Assembly (NCBI RefSeq): GCF_000006565.2
Contig: NC_031476.1
Span: forward strand, 4,178,458-4,242,457
DNA length: 64,000 bases
Direction: 5' to 3'
Source: Toxoplasma gondii ME49
Lineage: Eukaryota > Apicomplexa > Conoidasida > Eucoccidiorida > Sarcocystidae
In this document: positions 1 through 11,782 of the stretch, piece by piece
Position numbering within the stretch: position 1 is the first letter of the stretch
Layout of the letters: every line of letters begins with the position of its first letter
The notes under the pieces: generated by a model
Database searches by the model: none
Told to the model about the DNA's origin: nothing
Seen by the model: the letters and a program-made list of their open reading frames with translations, nothing else
Made by a program: the position numbers and the translations under genes

Positions 1-3000
1 AGCGGAAGAACATGTGCCACCCAACAACGCTGAGGAGACAACATTTGCAACGAGAGAGAAAAGGAGCTCCGAGAGAAGGTCGCGAGTGACATTCCCTCGG
101 CTGTCCGAGGTTCCTCGTTCTCCCCGTGTGGGGCGTTGCAGGATTGTCATCGATGGTGTACAACTCCCCTGCAGAAGGCGTCTTCTCTCTTGCTGAGTCG
201 GATCGCGAGGGGATCCGAGGAGGAGCAAATAAAGAGGAAAAAGAGCGGCGTCGCCTGGACAAGAAAACGCGGACCGATCGCACCCAGAAGCTAACGCGTC
301 GAGCTCTTGAGACCGCTGCGAAGGCCGGCAGACAGAACATTGCTCCGTATCTCTTGCCCGACCTGAGTCGCAGGTTTTCGAACCAAAGCCAAGGGCCTCG
401 CCCCCTGATGCCGCACCCTCTCCTGCGCTGTCACCAGGCCTCGCATATCGTCCCAGAGAGGCCGCAAAGGTTTCCAGGAAATCCGCGCAGTTGACAGTTT
501 CGTTTCGCTGATCTGAACTTTCTGTTGAGGATTCTGCAGGTTGCTGCGAGAACGGGAATCTCTCCCTCTGTTCTCGCGCTTCTTCGTCGCTTCTCGCTCC
601 TTGGGCTTCTCTACGAGACACGCACTCCAGCGCATGGACCTCTCGCGAGCGCGAGGCGAAACGAAGAAGAGCCAGAAGGGCGTCCAGGAGAAGCAGGCCT
701 TCAAGAACTGCGTAGCCGAGGGCAAAGCCTCTTTCTGCCGCTGTCTGCACTGAAATTCCGAACTTGCAGTTCAGGCCTCCGGGCGCAGGGTGGCGAGACG
801 AGTCGGCCTCAGTTCCCCGCTGCAAGCGCCGCGGTGGAGCTCCAGCGAAGGCGCGCGGGGCGACGGGGCCTGAGGAGACAGGCGCAGCGTCTGGCGGCGG
901 CAGGAAAGTTCTGCGGAGGATGGAGCTCTCTCCCCCGCGGGGAGCGCGCAAGACGAGAGGCTCGAGGAGGAGAGGAAGAAGACGAGGACGACAAAAGAGC
1001 AAGTTGGACTTGAAGAGGAAAAAGACGAGAAGCGGAAGAAGGCGCGTTTCGTGGAGCCACACGAAGCGAAGGGGCGGAGACACCCACCGAAGCGTTAAAA
1101 GGAAGATGTCCAAAAACGCTGAAAACAGACAGGACGCGGAAGGGAGAGAACAAACGAGAAACGCCGGTGAGGGGAGAGAGCGAAGCCGCACACAAACCTC
1201 AGAGACAGACAGGCGACGCAGAGATGCATAAGAAGAAATAGACGAAGCCAGCAGAGACCGACTGAGACACGCAGAAGGAACAGAAAAGCGCGGGAGAACA
1301 GAGGGAGAAGAACGCCACGGTAGTGGCCAGAAACAGATCCCAGACCCGCCAGGGGGGAGGAAGAAGAGAAAAAAGAATGTGAAACGAAGGACAGGAGGAA
1401 ACGGAGCACTTGCCATCTTGTTCAGGTGTCAGAGGAGTTGCGGTAGACGTTGCGACGAGCTCGTCTACAGAGATGAGGCCGCGGTCGATCGTCCACTCTC
1501 TCCCGAGAGACGCCCCTGTCTCTGTGCGACCGCGGAGACACGGAGCGAGCTGAAGCAGGCGGTGTGTCTCTTCTCGCAGCTTCTTCCCCACACTCTCGCC
1601 CTCCCAAGCTGTCTCGGCTGTGCGCGCCTCCACTCGTGGGCCACCGCTTCCACGCATGTTGTCTCCACTCTGATCTGAAGACGAGAAATCGAGAGCAGCT
1701 CGAGGGAAGTAAAATGTCACTCCCGCAAACAGCTGCCTTCCGACGACCAGCGCCTCCTCGAGAGACAGACTGAAACTGCCTGCAGAGCCGACAGAATCGC
1801 CGAGCGACGCGGGCGACGTAGGCCTCCCCTCTTGATCGAGATCCGCTTGGATGCGGAGAGAGAGAACTTGCATGCAGAGCGAGAGAAGCGAACGAAGCTC
1901 GGGAAGCGCTGAAGGCTCCCACAAACCGTATTGGAAGGCGCTGGACAGAAGCGACAGAATCAGCGAACGAGGAGGAAGCCTCCCTCGACACCCGCATCCC
2001 GCAGAGGAAAAAAACGGCGTCAGTTCTTGGGCGAAAGAGGAGTCGAAGGTCGCAGCCGTAGAGACACCTGAAGCACGCGAGAGAGGCTCTGCGCGAGGGA
2101 AGGAGAAGCCGGAAGAGACGGCGACGCACAGGGCCTGGGGAACCAAAACAGGGGAGGGCAGCGTTGTGTCTTGAAGTTTTTTCGCGTTGGGAGAGAGATC
2201 GAAGACCGCAGACGTTGGAAAGAGGGAGGCAAACACAGACACATGCGTCTCTGTCGTTCTGCACCCCGCGCAGAGTCACGGAGCCTCCCGGAATGTTTTT
2301 CAGAGAGAGACAGAGAGAGAGACTCGACTACAGTTCAGACCACAAAGATCGGCAAAGACCATCACCTCTGTCCACGTACAGACGCATATGCATGGATGGA
2401 TGCTGAGGAGCAAGAAGAGAATGAGACAGCGGAGAGGCAGGGAACGAAAGGATGCAAAAGGGACTCAGGAAGCGTTGTCGCGCGTAGGACTGGAACGAGC
2501 AGTGGAGGGGAGACGACGGCGCCTCGGCAACAGACGCGGCGGCAGACAAACAAAACGAAAAGTGAGGTAGTAGATTGAAGAAGAATGGGCAAGAAACGCG
2601 CTGCCCTTGTTACCTCTCTCAGGCTCTGGAGAGTTCCAAGCGCCACTCGAAGAAGCGCGAGAAGAAGCTCGACGTCTTGTTCGCTCCGGCGCCAACATCT
2701 GTGGGCCCACCCCGCGGCCTGTCTGTCCCCCTCGCCCCCCGAACACGGAGACACTGGAGACAGTCCGCCCCACAGGCCTGTGCGTTTCTCGTGCGAACTC
2801 TTCAGGGCCTCGCAAAGGGCCTCCGTTAGACAGAAAGACGCGAGAGAAACCTCCTCTCGCTCTCGCGCGCATGTCAAGGCCGCGGCAGAAGCAGCAGCGC
2901 GTCGTTGGAGGCAAAAGGACTGGAGAATGAAGAGCCGCGCGACAGGGTGGAAATCGGGGAGGACATCCGTAGGCAGACAGGAGGCGAGGCGGATGATGTC

Positions 3001-3427
3001 CTCCGGTCGCAGATCGCGAGAGCGAAACGCTTCGCTGAAACAGCAGAGAGAAGACAGAACACAGAGGTACCGTCCGAGAAATCAGTGCTCAAGCGAAACC
3101 GGCGAAACGGCAGGGGTCCGAAGAGAAACGCAGCTGAGAGCCGAAAGATGCCAAGGAAGCGCGAAACAATTCTCGTAGTAAAACTCCCCTCAGCTCCAGC
3201 ACACACATGCATGAGTAAATTGGCCTCCTCCGACCTAGGTCAAACGACAACCCCAGACGCCGCGGACAGAGTGCAAGCAAAGAAGCCATATGTTTCTTCA
3301 GACATGCATTTTTATAGATGGAGACATGTGCCTGAGCAAGGCAACGCATGCACACATAAGCAGCTCTACATATATATATATATATATGTATATATTCATA
3401 TTTCTATAAATATATCGATCTTTATAC

Positions 3428-3495
<68 letters not shown>

Positions 3496-3540
3496 GTATA
3501 TATTCATATTTCTATAAATATATCGATCTTTATACATATG

Positions 3541-3571
<31 letters not shown>

Positions 3572-3584
3572 GTATAAATATATG

Positions 3585-3624
<40 letters not shown>

Positions 3625-6600
3625 TGTATATGAGTACATGTGGGACAGCAGTGACCCAGATGTCATGCAGTGTGTCTCAGCCGACCTTACAACATGCATT
3701 GGACTGCGACTGAGTTTGCCATTTCAGAAACCGACACTGAGACTCCCTCAGGTCCTCCTGTCTCGGTTTCTCTTACCACACACTCTGAATCAAACGCGCA
3801 TCGGAGGGATGAATTCGTGACAGGTCTCCTGCTCCGACAGAGCCCAGAACGTCACTGGCGACTCCGAACTCGCCTCCTCGCGCTTCTCCTTCGCGAGCTT
3901 CGTGTCTCTCCAGCTTCTCCCCTGCCAGCGACAGATCACCTCTGCATCCCTTCTCGGTTTGCCACTGTCCTTCTCTCGTCGTCTCCCGCTCTTCTCCTTG
4001 CGAGAGCTGCTGCTGCCAGCGCGTCTCCACAGAGAAGTCAGCTGGAGGGCGCCCTGCGAGCGAAGCAGCAAACCGAACACCGGAACGACAGGCCGCAGGA
4101 GGCACATGCAAACGATCCTCTCGTTGCTCGGCCATATGCCGTGGAGAACCGAGAGACGGAACGAAAGCACCGTCGTCTCCCTCACGGAGCGCGGACTCAG
4201 GCTCCTGGCGAGCTGCACCGCTTCCGGTGTATGTACACCAGACCTCCCGGGAGTGCGTGGCTGGGCAGGTTCGTCCGTCTGTCGCTCGGCTTCCCTCCGG
4301 GACTTCGCCATCGAGTTCGCCTTTCTGGCGAGCGCCCGCGGAACCAGTAGGGGCAGCAGCAAGCTGAGAAAACGAAGTTCCAGCTTGCAGAACGATGGGG
4401 GTTGCGACCCAGGAGGCGCTCGAGGAAAATGAGGAAGTCGGAGAAACGGCTGGCCCGCGAGCAACGGGGGGCCGATCTCCGGAACCTGTCTCTCTCGGAG
4501 ATGTCGGGACTGACGCATGCGGAGAGACAAGCGGAGAAGCCAGGATCCGCGGGTCATGCACGATCGCCGGGACCACAGTTCGACCGGGAGAGGAGTGAAG
4601 AAGAAACGCATCTCCACGGCCGCCTCCGATCTGCACCTTCTCCGCTCTCCCGTCTTCTCTTCCTTCTTTGGGCTGTCCAAGCGCGAGGCCGGCAGAGATA
4701 CGCAGTCTCGTCCGGTGGGCGCTGCGAGCCTCTTCACCCAGGCGGCACGAGTGCGAGCCTCCATCTCGAGAAGAAGAAACGGGAGATGTCGGAGAAGGAA
4801 ACGAAGGAGACACCGAAAGCTGCGAGGCAGTGGTAAAGAGAGGTGCATGAGGTTCCAAATCTTTGGAGACACTGTGTCCCAGAGGGCCAGCTGACGGCTG
4901 CGGTACTCGAGACAACGCCTCTGTCTCCTTTCGCGCGAGGCCAGATGAGGAAGAAGGGGGATCAGATGAAGAGACAAAAGGCCGGTGGAGCGGAGCCGCT
5001 GCTGCGGGGTCGCGCCAAGAGGTGGAGGAGACACCTTGCGACGGAGACGCTTGGCTCTGAAGCGTTTGGGAGAAGGCCTGTCTCCGCGGAGAAGGAGCAG
5101 GAGACAGCGTCAGGAGGATTTGTAGGGCCTCGTTAATTGCAGATGCCAGAGCAGGCGAGGCGTTGCCTGGTGTCTCCGCGCCAGAGCGGAAGGACGAGAG
5201 CGACGCCAAAGGGCCTGCGTCCCCGGTTCGAGCGGAGAGTCCGGAGAGGAGACAGTTGAGATGCGGCACCATACCGGCGGCGTGGAAGGCGGCAATATAC
5301 TGATGGTCGCTCTGAAGGCCGGAGCATAAGCAGAGAGGAAAAAGGAAAAACTGGAGAGAAGGCGAGATCCTGGGATGCCCAGCAAGAGCACAAACGTCAC
5401 GAGAAAGACGCAGGCGACGTCTCCACAGGAAGGTTGGGAACAGAGGCAACCGAGCATGCAGGACGAATCTACAGAGAACTTCTCAGAGAACAAGAAGCGA
5501 ACGAGACGGGGAAACGCAGGCGACAAGCAGACGCGCAGGTGAGGCGCGTATGGGGATGGCGCGATGGCGCTCGCGAAGAGAAAAGCGATTTGCATCCAGA
5601 GATGAGGGGCAGAACAGGGGGAGGGAACACGATATGCGAGACAGAGATCCCCGCAGCGGCGGAGACAAAGACGCCACTCGAAAAAGAATGAGACGTAGTG
5701 TACGAACGAAGGCTTTTCGACCTGCACCTTATTCGTCTCTCTCCGTATTTCTTTGGAGTTTCCTTTCCTTCTTCTTGCTCCTGATACTTTCTTCTCCTCA
5801 CCTCACACAGAGACTTGAGGAGTTGCAGGCCTTGAAGAAGAGCGACAGCTTCGTCTTCCTCGGTCGTCTGTCTCCTGTGGGTCTCCTGCGTGAGTTCTCT
5901 CTGCCTCGCCTCTGCGCCTTCTCCACACCGTCGCACCAGAGAAACGAGCGCCTCAGCCAGCGCAGCGTGCAGCTGTAGCGAAGAACAAACTGGAGAGCCG
6001 CAGAGAGAGACCTCGACTTCCTCCGTCTCCCTTGATTGGACACAGGGGGGCTTCCCTCTCGTCTCCGCCAGTTCTTCTTCCAGACAACCTCCTTCGCCGT
6101 GACGCAGAAGGCGATTCAACCGATTTCTCTCATTCTCCTCTTCCCCGCCAGAGGCCTCAGACGAGGGCACCCGAGAGCGCGGCGGCTTGCAGCGCAGAGA
6201 CCTCGAGGGCGGACAGCGACACAAACGCCCCGTCGCCTCGTACAGCCGAAACTTTGCCGCCAATCCACAGACAGCGCGTCTGCATGCAGCGAGCCTTCCT
6301 GTCTCTGAAAAAACAAACGCGAAACGTGCGCCTTCAGTTTCACTGTGAGTCTATTAAGGTGAAGAGAACAGGTGCATGGCACATCGAAACGACTGCAAGC
6401 CAGAGACCTGAGAACCTCGGCAGCGTTCTAGGAACACAAGACAGACGATAGGGAGAGCGACGGAGGGAAGCAAGCTGCAGAGTCGGCTGAACAGTTGAGA
6501 TTCACCAGGAGACAATCGCAAGAAGGAACGACGGAGGATGCGTAGGAAGACAGAATCCCTCTCCTTGTTCTCTGCTTGGCGCGGCAAGCCGGAAAGGCTG

Positions 6601-7192
6601 GAATCCTCGGGGTGAAGATGGCGCAGAAAGAAAACTGTTTGCACTGGAGACTTTCGAAGTCTGTTTTCCCCTCTGTTCGCCTTCGTTGCATGATTCCATA
6701 TCTCGTACGCGTTCACAAAACTGTGCTTGTGATGTGTGGACATGAGATGTCGACAGAGCCAAGGTCCTTTGCTGGAGAAACAGGAAAGAGGTGGAAGGCG
6801 TTGCGTCAGGATACAGCCTAGTGCATCTGGCTCCAAGCGTCGGTACAGACGACAGTCGCGAGGAGAGGTGAGAAAGAGGAGACAGCAATGAAAACGACTT
6901 GCTCGGCGAGTTCAGAGATACCTTGCTCACCAACGGTACGAACAAGTTCCATCAGTCTCTCGGTCTCCTCCACGACTCCTGCGGGGGGCGCGCCAGCAAC
7001 GGCCTTTGAATCCCCAGAGGGCCGCGGAGGCCAGGCTCCGCCGCCTCTTGGAGCTCCACAGGCGAGGCCGGAAGAGACTTGTGCGGCTGCGGCGAGACCG
7101 AAGGCCTGGCTGAGCCTTTGGGACTCGGAAGGAGGCTGTTCGCCATGGCGCGCCGTCGGAGACGGAGTCGTAGAACTGAGGGACTGAAGCAT
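1..7192 (-). CDS. Large armadillo/HEAT-like repeat protein, 3' end beyond the left edge
   Basis: Multi-exon minus-strand gene. Exon 1 runs from ATG at 7192 (MLQSLSS) to a donor GTGAGC at 6931. Exon 2 is 6304-5802 (acceptor TTTTTTCAG, donor GTGAGG). Exon 3 starts at 5311 and ends near 3777. The phases of exons 1-3 agree. The exon 2/3 junction reads LLKSLCE then [19 protein letters not shown], a classic ARM-repeat pattern of hydrophobic helices around a Gly. Further exons are likely near 2.9-2.6 kb (helical [20 protein letters not shown]) and 2.2-1.4 kb. A last exon, 749-1 (acceptor TTTCAG), starts with a Leu-rich helical stretch and is open to the window edge, so the C-terminus is missing. Long Ser/Pro/Arg-rich linkers separate the helical parts, as is common in coccidian proteins. 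The junctions between 3777 and 749 are not resolved, and the start could lie further upstream. Helical repeat proteins usually act as scaffolds, but no function can be assigned here. Confidence 0.66.
3366..3640. repeat. (TA)n microsatellite with internal duplication
   Basis: About 270 bp of TA/TATG repeats inside the minus-strand armadillo-like gene, between its 5311-3777 exon and the next one, so presumably intronic. A roughly 50-bp non-simple core (TTCATATTTCTATAAATATA followed by a TCGATC step) occurs twice, starting near 3388 and 3496. The array therefore grew by a 108-bp tandem duplication and not only by slippage. Confidence 0.9.
4226..4239 (-). repeat. GGTGTAYRTACACC palindromic element, copy 1
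   Basis: Near-perfect 14-bp palindrome (plus strand GGTGTATGTACACC) followed on the plus strand by a CTCCCGGGAG inverted repeat. It lies inside coding exon 3 of the armadillo-like gene, where it is read as WCTYTGSG. Two further copies with the same flank on the same side occur at 25409 and 31335. Confidence 0.75.
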
Positions 7193-10100
7193 GTCAGGAA
7201 GGCGAAAGGAGACGAGAGAGAGACAGAAGAGCGACTCTACGCTAGACCTTCCGCGACTGCATCGGCGCGGAGCGTCTCCCGGCGTTGCTGAAGAAGGTTT
7301 TTTGGAAGCATGATGCCTCGACGAAGAGGAGAGACGCACGAGGCAGAGCGACGCAGGCTGGAGAAGCTCAAGGGGAGGCGAAAAGAGAGAAGCGAAGAAA
7401 GATGATCGGGAACGAAGAGAGTGGAACAACGGTGCAGCCCGACGCCGTTGCCGCGAAGAAACGAAGCAAGTGGAGAGAACAGAGAAGGAGAGAGGAAGGA
7501 GGAGAGAGGAAGGAGGAGAGAGGGAACTCGGGAGGCGAAGCAGGGAGAGAACGACGGAGTCGAGGACTGCCGCAGCGAAGTGAAACAAGGGAGCCGCAGA
7601 TGCGTTTGTCGCTGGAGAGAGCATGCAGTCGCCAAGACAGGAGATGACCTCTCCGACGCGACACAGCGAATCTCACACGGCGAAAAGAGAGACGCTTCCC
7701 TGCCGTGACGTTGTGTCTGAGCGGGGATCCGAGAATGCTAGCGGAAAAAAGCCTGCGCTGCCTAAAGGATATAGGTCGAAAACCTGTCCCCTTTTTCCTC
7801 TCCGTTAACGGGGCCTTGTCTCGCGAGATTGTCTTTATACGCAGTCAACTCGAGCGCGGCTGCTCGGTTCGACAGGGAGAAGCTGACGAGACCTGGAGCA
7901 GACGAACGCCGCTCATGGTCAACGAGAAAAAGAAGAGAAGGCCGAAGAAGAAGAACCAGCTGTTGGAACTCTTCGAGAGAAGCAGATCAAGAAGGAAGAC
8001 ATTCGCGACAAGTCCGCGGGGGTGGTGCGACAAGACGACCCCCAGCAAAGCACATTGGTGGGCGACGCATGCACCTCGCCTGCGGATACCTGTCGGCAGT
8101 TCGTTCACTTTCAGCGGAGGACCATTTTCGTAGTTTTCTTGATCCATCGCGAGAACGCATCCATTCCAGGTTAAACATGTATTCATCACATATCGGCGAA
8201 TCTCTTTATCCACAAGCATCTGCGCGCGTCTGCCTCGGTACGAGAGACCCCCTAAGAAGTCTGAGAGAGTGTGTGCGGCTGCGCATGCACTGGCGACGAC
8301 TGCATGGGGCGGAGGCGCCTTCGCTGCTGCTCTCCTCGTCTGAGAGTTTATATGCGTCCGTTTTGCAATTCTTGACTGCTTCAGAAGAGCCATGGCTACG
8401 TAAGAACATTATGGCGAAAACTCTTTGAGAACCTCGAACGGGAGAAGACCTCGGCGCCAAAGGGCGCCGGTCCCTTGCTCGCGTACTCTCTGCCTCAGAA
8501 AAAAGCGAAAGCTTGACGGATGGGAGGTTTGCCCGCCCCGCCCCCCCTACCCCCTACGCCGTCACTCTCCATGGAAGCCAAACCCAGCGGGAAACAAGAG
8601 AAAACGGAGGGTGAGAAAAACTCCAAGAAGAAAACTGGCAACGCTACTCGCTGTCTCGGCGACAAGCGCAAAACAGACGCCGTGTATCGAGGCAGCAGGA
8701 GCCAGCCGTATCCACCGGGGCAGGAAGAAGTCAGGCAGACGCGGAATGGCCTGACAAAAAACGAACAGAAGGGTGTGTGACGTCCACCGGTGAATGTTCG
8801 ACAGGAAAGAGACGTCTGATACCCTTCAGAGGGGACGAGGCGCTTTCACCAAGCCTCCACTCTTCACCATCATGTCCAGTCCATTCAAAGTCTGCCAAAA
8901 AACCACAACGTCCTGCGTCCAGTCCCCAGTGTAGTGTCGGACGTGAGATTCTCTCTCAGACACAGAGGAAGTGGAGTTGCACTTTCTGCAGCCTGAGCAT
9001 TCCAGACAACCTCTTCCACGCTGGCGAAATCCGCACCAGCGACAAAGATTCCGAGGCTACAGGGAAGAGATTCAGAGCCGAGGAGAGCCGCTCCTTCCGT
9101 CTCTGCCAGATCCACACATCTGCAAAGAAGTCACGTTCGTTTTTGAGTGTGGAGAAATGAGTTTCTTTCTGACGAAGAAGTCGGGAGAAGAGACGAACGG
9201 AAGGGGAGCCCTTTGCAAAACTCGAAAATGGCTCGAAACCGTGGATTTTGCAGCGTTGGCAGAAGCGCTTTTTCTTACCTGCCCTTTTCTCCATCTTTTT
9301 TGAGTAGAAAGATGGTTCAGATCCTAAAATGGTTCCTTTTCAGTTCGAAGAGATCAGAGAGCCGAGCGGTATGTAGGTTCCGGACCGCCTCGCAGCGGCA
9401 AGCATGGATCTCGAAGAGCCTTGAATTCTTTTAGCGCTGCCCTTTGGCCTATGTAAACCTGTAGCTGCCCTCGAAACCGGTACTCGCCAGACAGCTCAAG
9501 GATGCAAGAACTGCTTTCGCTGACTTCTTTCCAACGCTACTTCACAAACAAGAGGGAGTGCCAACGAAGTCAGGCATCGGTTGAAAGAGAAAACAAGGCG
9601 CGAAAGCCGTTGAACGTGTATCTGAGTGAGAGTGTGAGACGCCACATGCAGGGTGACCGAGCCAACGCTGCGTGAGGCGTACTAAGCGAATTGCGTTTTT
9701 TCGATTCGGCACCAATTTATTACGACTGTTTTCTCGGCTTGAATGAACTAAACGTCGGATTTCAAGTGCACACTGCTTACACTGAAACGCAGGTCGAAGT
9801 TCCTTCTCGGAGGGTCTTATGACAAGGGCAGAGGGCTCTCTAGAAACCAAGCAAATCTCTTGTGTCGCACCTGTGCATGCGTAGAAGATCAGCGACAAAG
9901 CCGAGTCCGAGGCCATATTTCTGCTTCCTGCAGAGCCTCGCGGATCTCTGCAACGGATGTTCCGCGCTGCTTCCCCAGGGCCGAAACGAGGCGTTAACGT
10001 GGAAGGGAAGAACGAGTGTCTAGAAAGAAAGAAAACTTCGTGTAATAGGACAGACATCCCAAAAACAGTCCAGAGAGAAGGAGCGCGAGACAAATATGCT

Positions 10101-11782
10101 CTTCCATACAGAACCTCATAAAGGAATTAACGTTAATCTAAATGAATATATACATTATAAATGAACATGGACATCTACATATATATGTATATATGTATAT
10201 ACTTTTATATGTTTATATTATCTGAGGGAATTTCAGCGTACGTCAGTCTTGACTGAGGCAGAAGCGGTATAGGACACCGGCAAGAGAGGAGGAGAGGCCA
10301 ACGCTTGGAAGGAGTCGGGGGCGAGAGTCTCTCGGGCATTAGAGCCATCAACCTAGTACTTAGTGGAGAGATTCCATTGTCCAACCAATCCCCCTACGGA
10401 TGTCAACCGCACAGGGACGCAAAAACCTCCTCATCGTCTCCTTCCTTCCTCATAACGTTTCCTTGTGTCTCTCAGAGGGAGGTTTGAAGCCAGCAAACAT
10501 GCGCAGTGGTTTTCGACCTGTCGTTTTTTAAACAGCCTCTCCAGTGTACGCACAGAGAATCCACAGTGTATTGCCTGAGGCTCTTGGCGCAGCCGCCGCG
10601 ATGCAGGAAAGAAAAAGTAACTTCCGACGGTCTCGTCTCGTCTCCGTCCGACTCGGAGATCCTCTCAGAGAGCGGATCTGACTGCGACCCTCAGTCACGC
10701 TGCATGCATGCACACTCAGCCATGCGCATATATGCTTACATTTGTACATGTCTGTGTATGCAAAAGGTTTGGGAAGACGGATGCGGAGCTACACAGAGAG
10801 AAGACGCCTTCTCAGATCCTAGTCTAAAGCCGACATACCATCGAACGACTGAGGGTGAACAACTCTGAGGCAAAGGGAAGGGGGGGCTTGAAGACGAGAA
10901 AAATGTGAGGAAAGAGGAGCGCGATCCCTCGAGGCGAACGTACAAAAAGCGAGAGGAGTGAAAATGGAGAAGAAAACAGAAGTCTCTCTACCCTGTCTGC
11001 TCGTTCGTTGCCGCTTGGAGACACCGGAGAGACACGACGGACGCGCATGCAGCTCCCGCGTCTGTGCATCTGAGGAAAGGAGAAGGAGCAGAGTCCCAAC
11101 AGTGACTTCTCGACATTCTTCAGCTTTGACTAGTTCTTGTTTTCTCCACCGAAATCCCTTGGTCACAGAAAAAAATCCAGGTTAGAAGAGGAAACGAGGC
11201 CGGTGGTCGGACACCGTGACATCTGGTGCATGCGCAGATGCGACTGGGCGCTGTCGATTGCCGGCGAGGAAAACGCTTTTCTTTCGAAGTGAGCTGTGAA
11301 GGAAGCAGAGAACAACTTTGGACCTGAAAGAAGAACGCAAACAGTCTGGTGTAAAACTCGAGGAGAAGGCATTTTTCCTCCGAAAAAAACCTGCGTTGTG
11401 CGGTTCACCACGGAGAGAGAGCGACGGCGAAGAAGGCTGCAAGCAAAGAGAAGGTCAACGAGGACATGTTGCCTCTTGACAATTTCTTTTTTTCAATCCT
11501 CTGCAGATATGCATGCGAAGAACCTTGAAGATATGCCTTCTTTGTCCTCCGTTTTCCTCGTCTCTGTCGACTCCCCAGTTGGAATTGGAAACGCCGAGAC
11601 CCCACAAAGGCAGAGTAGACAGCAGCGCCGGAACGGCCGAAGAGTTTCTGTTCCGACTGCGACATCTTGCGCGACCAGAAAGGGAGGAAAACAGAGGCCT
11701 CCGTCTCGGAGGTGCAAGCAGAGACGCCATCGTGTCTGAAACTCGAAGAACAGTGAATTCTCGACTCTTTACCCTTCGGAAA
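7193..11782. other. Head-to-head spacer between the armadillo-like gene and the Gemin5 homologue
   Basis: About 4.6 kb expected to hold both divergent promoters and 5' UTRs. Short purine-rich GAGAGGAAGGAGGA repeats lie near 7495-7520. TGCATGC-type sites occur near 7622, 8282 and 10702. The only ORF of note, 9542-10093 on the minus strand, opens with a non-ATG codon and resembles nothing I know. I see no supported gene here. Confidence 0.6.
10135..10222. repeat. AT-rich microsatellite
   Basis: Imperfect (TA)n and TATATG repeats in the spacer upstream of the Gemin5 homologue. Confidence 0.8.

Noticed and set aside
9542..10093. 183-codon minus ORF with a hydrophobic N-terminus
   Set aside because: Begins at TTG, not ATG; no start context, splice support or motif.
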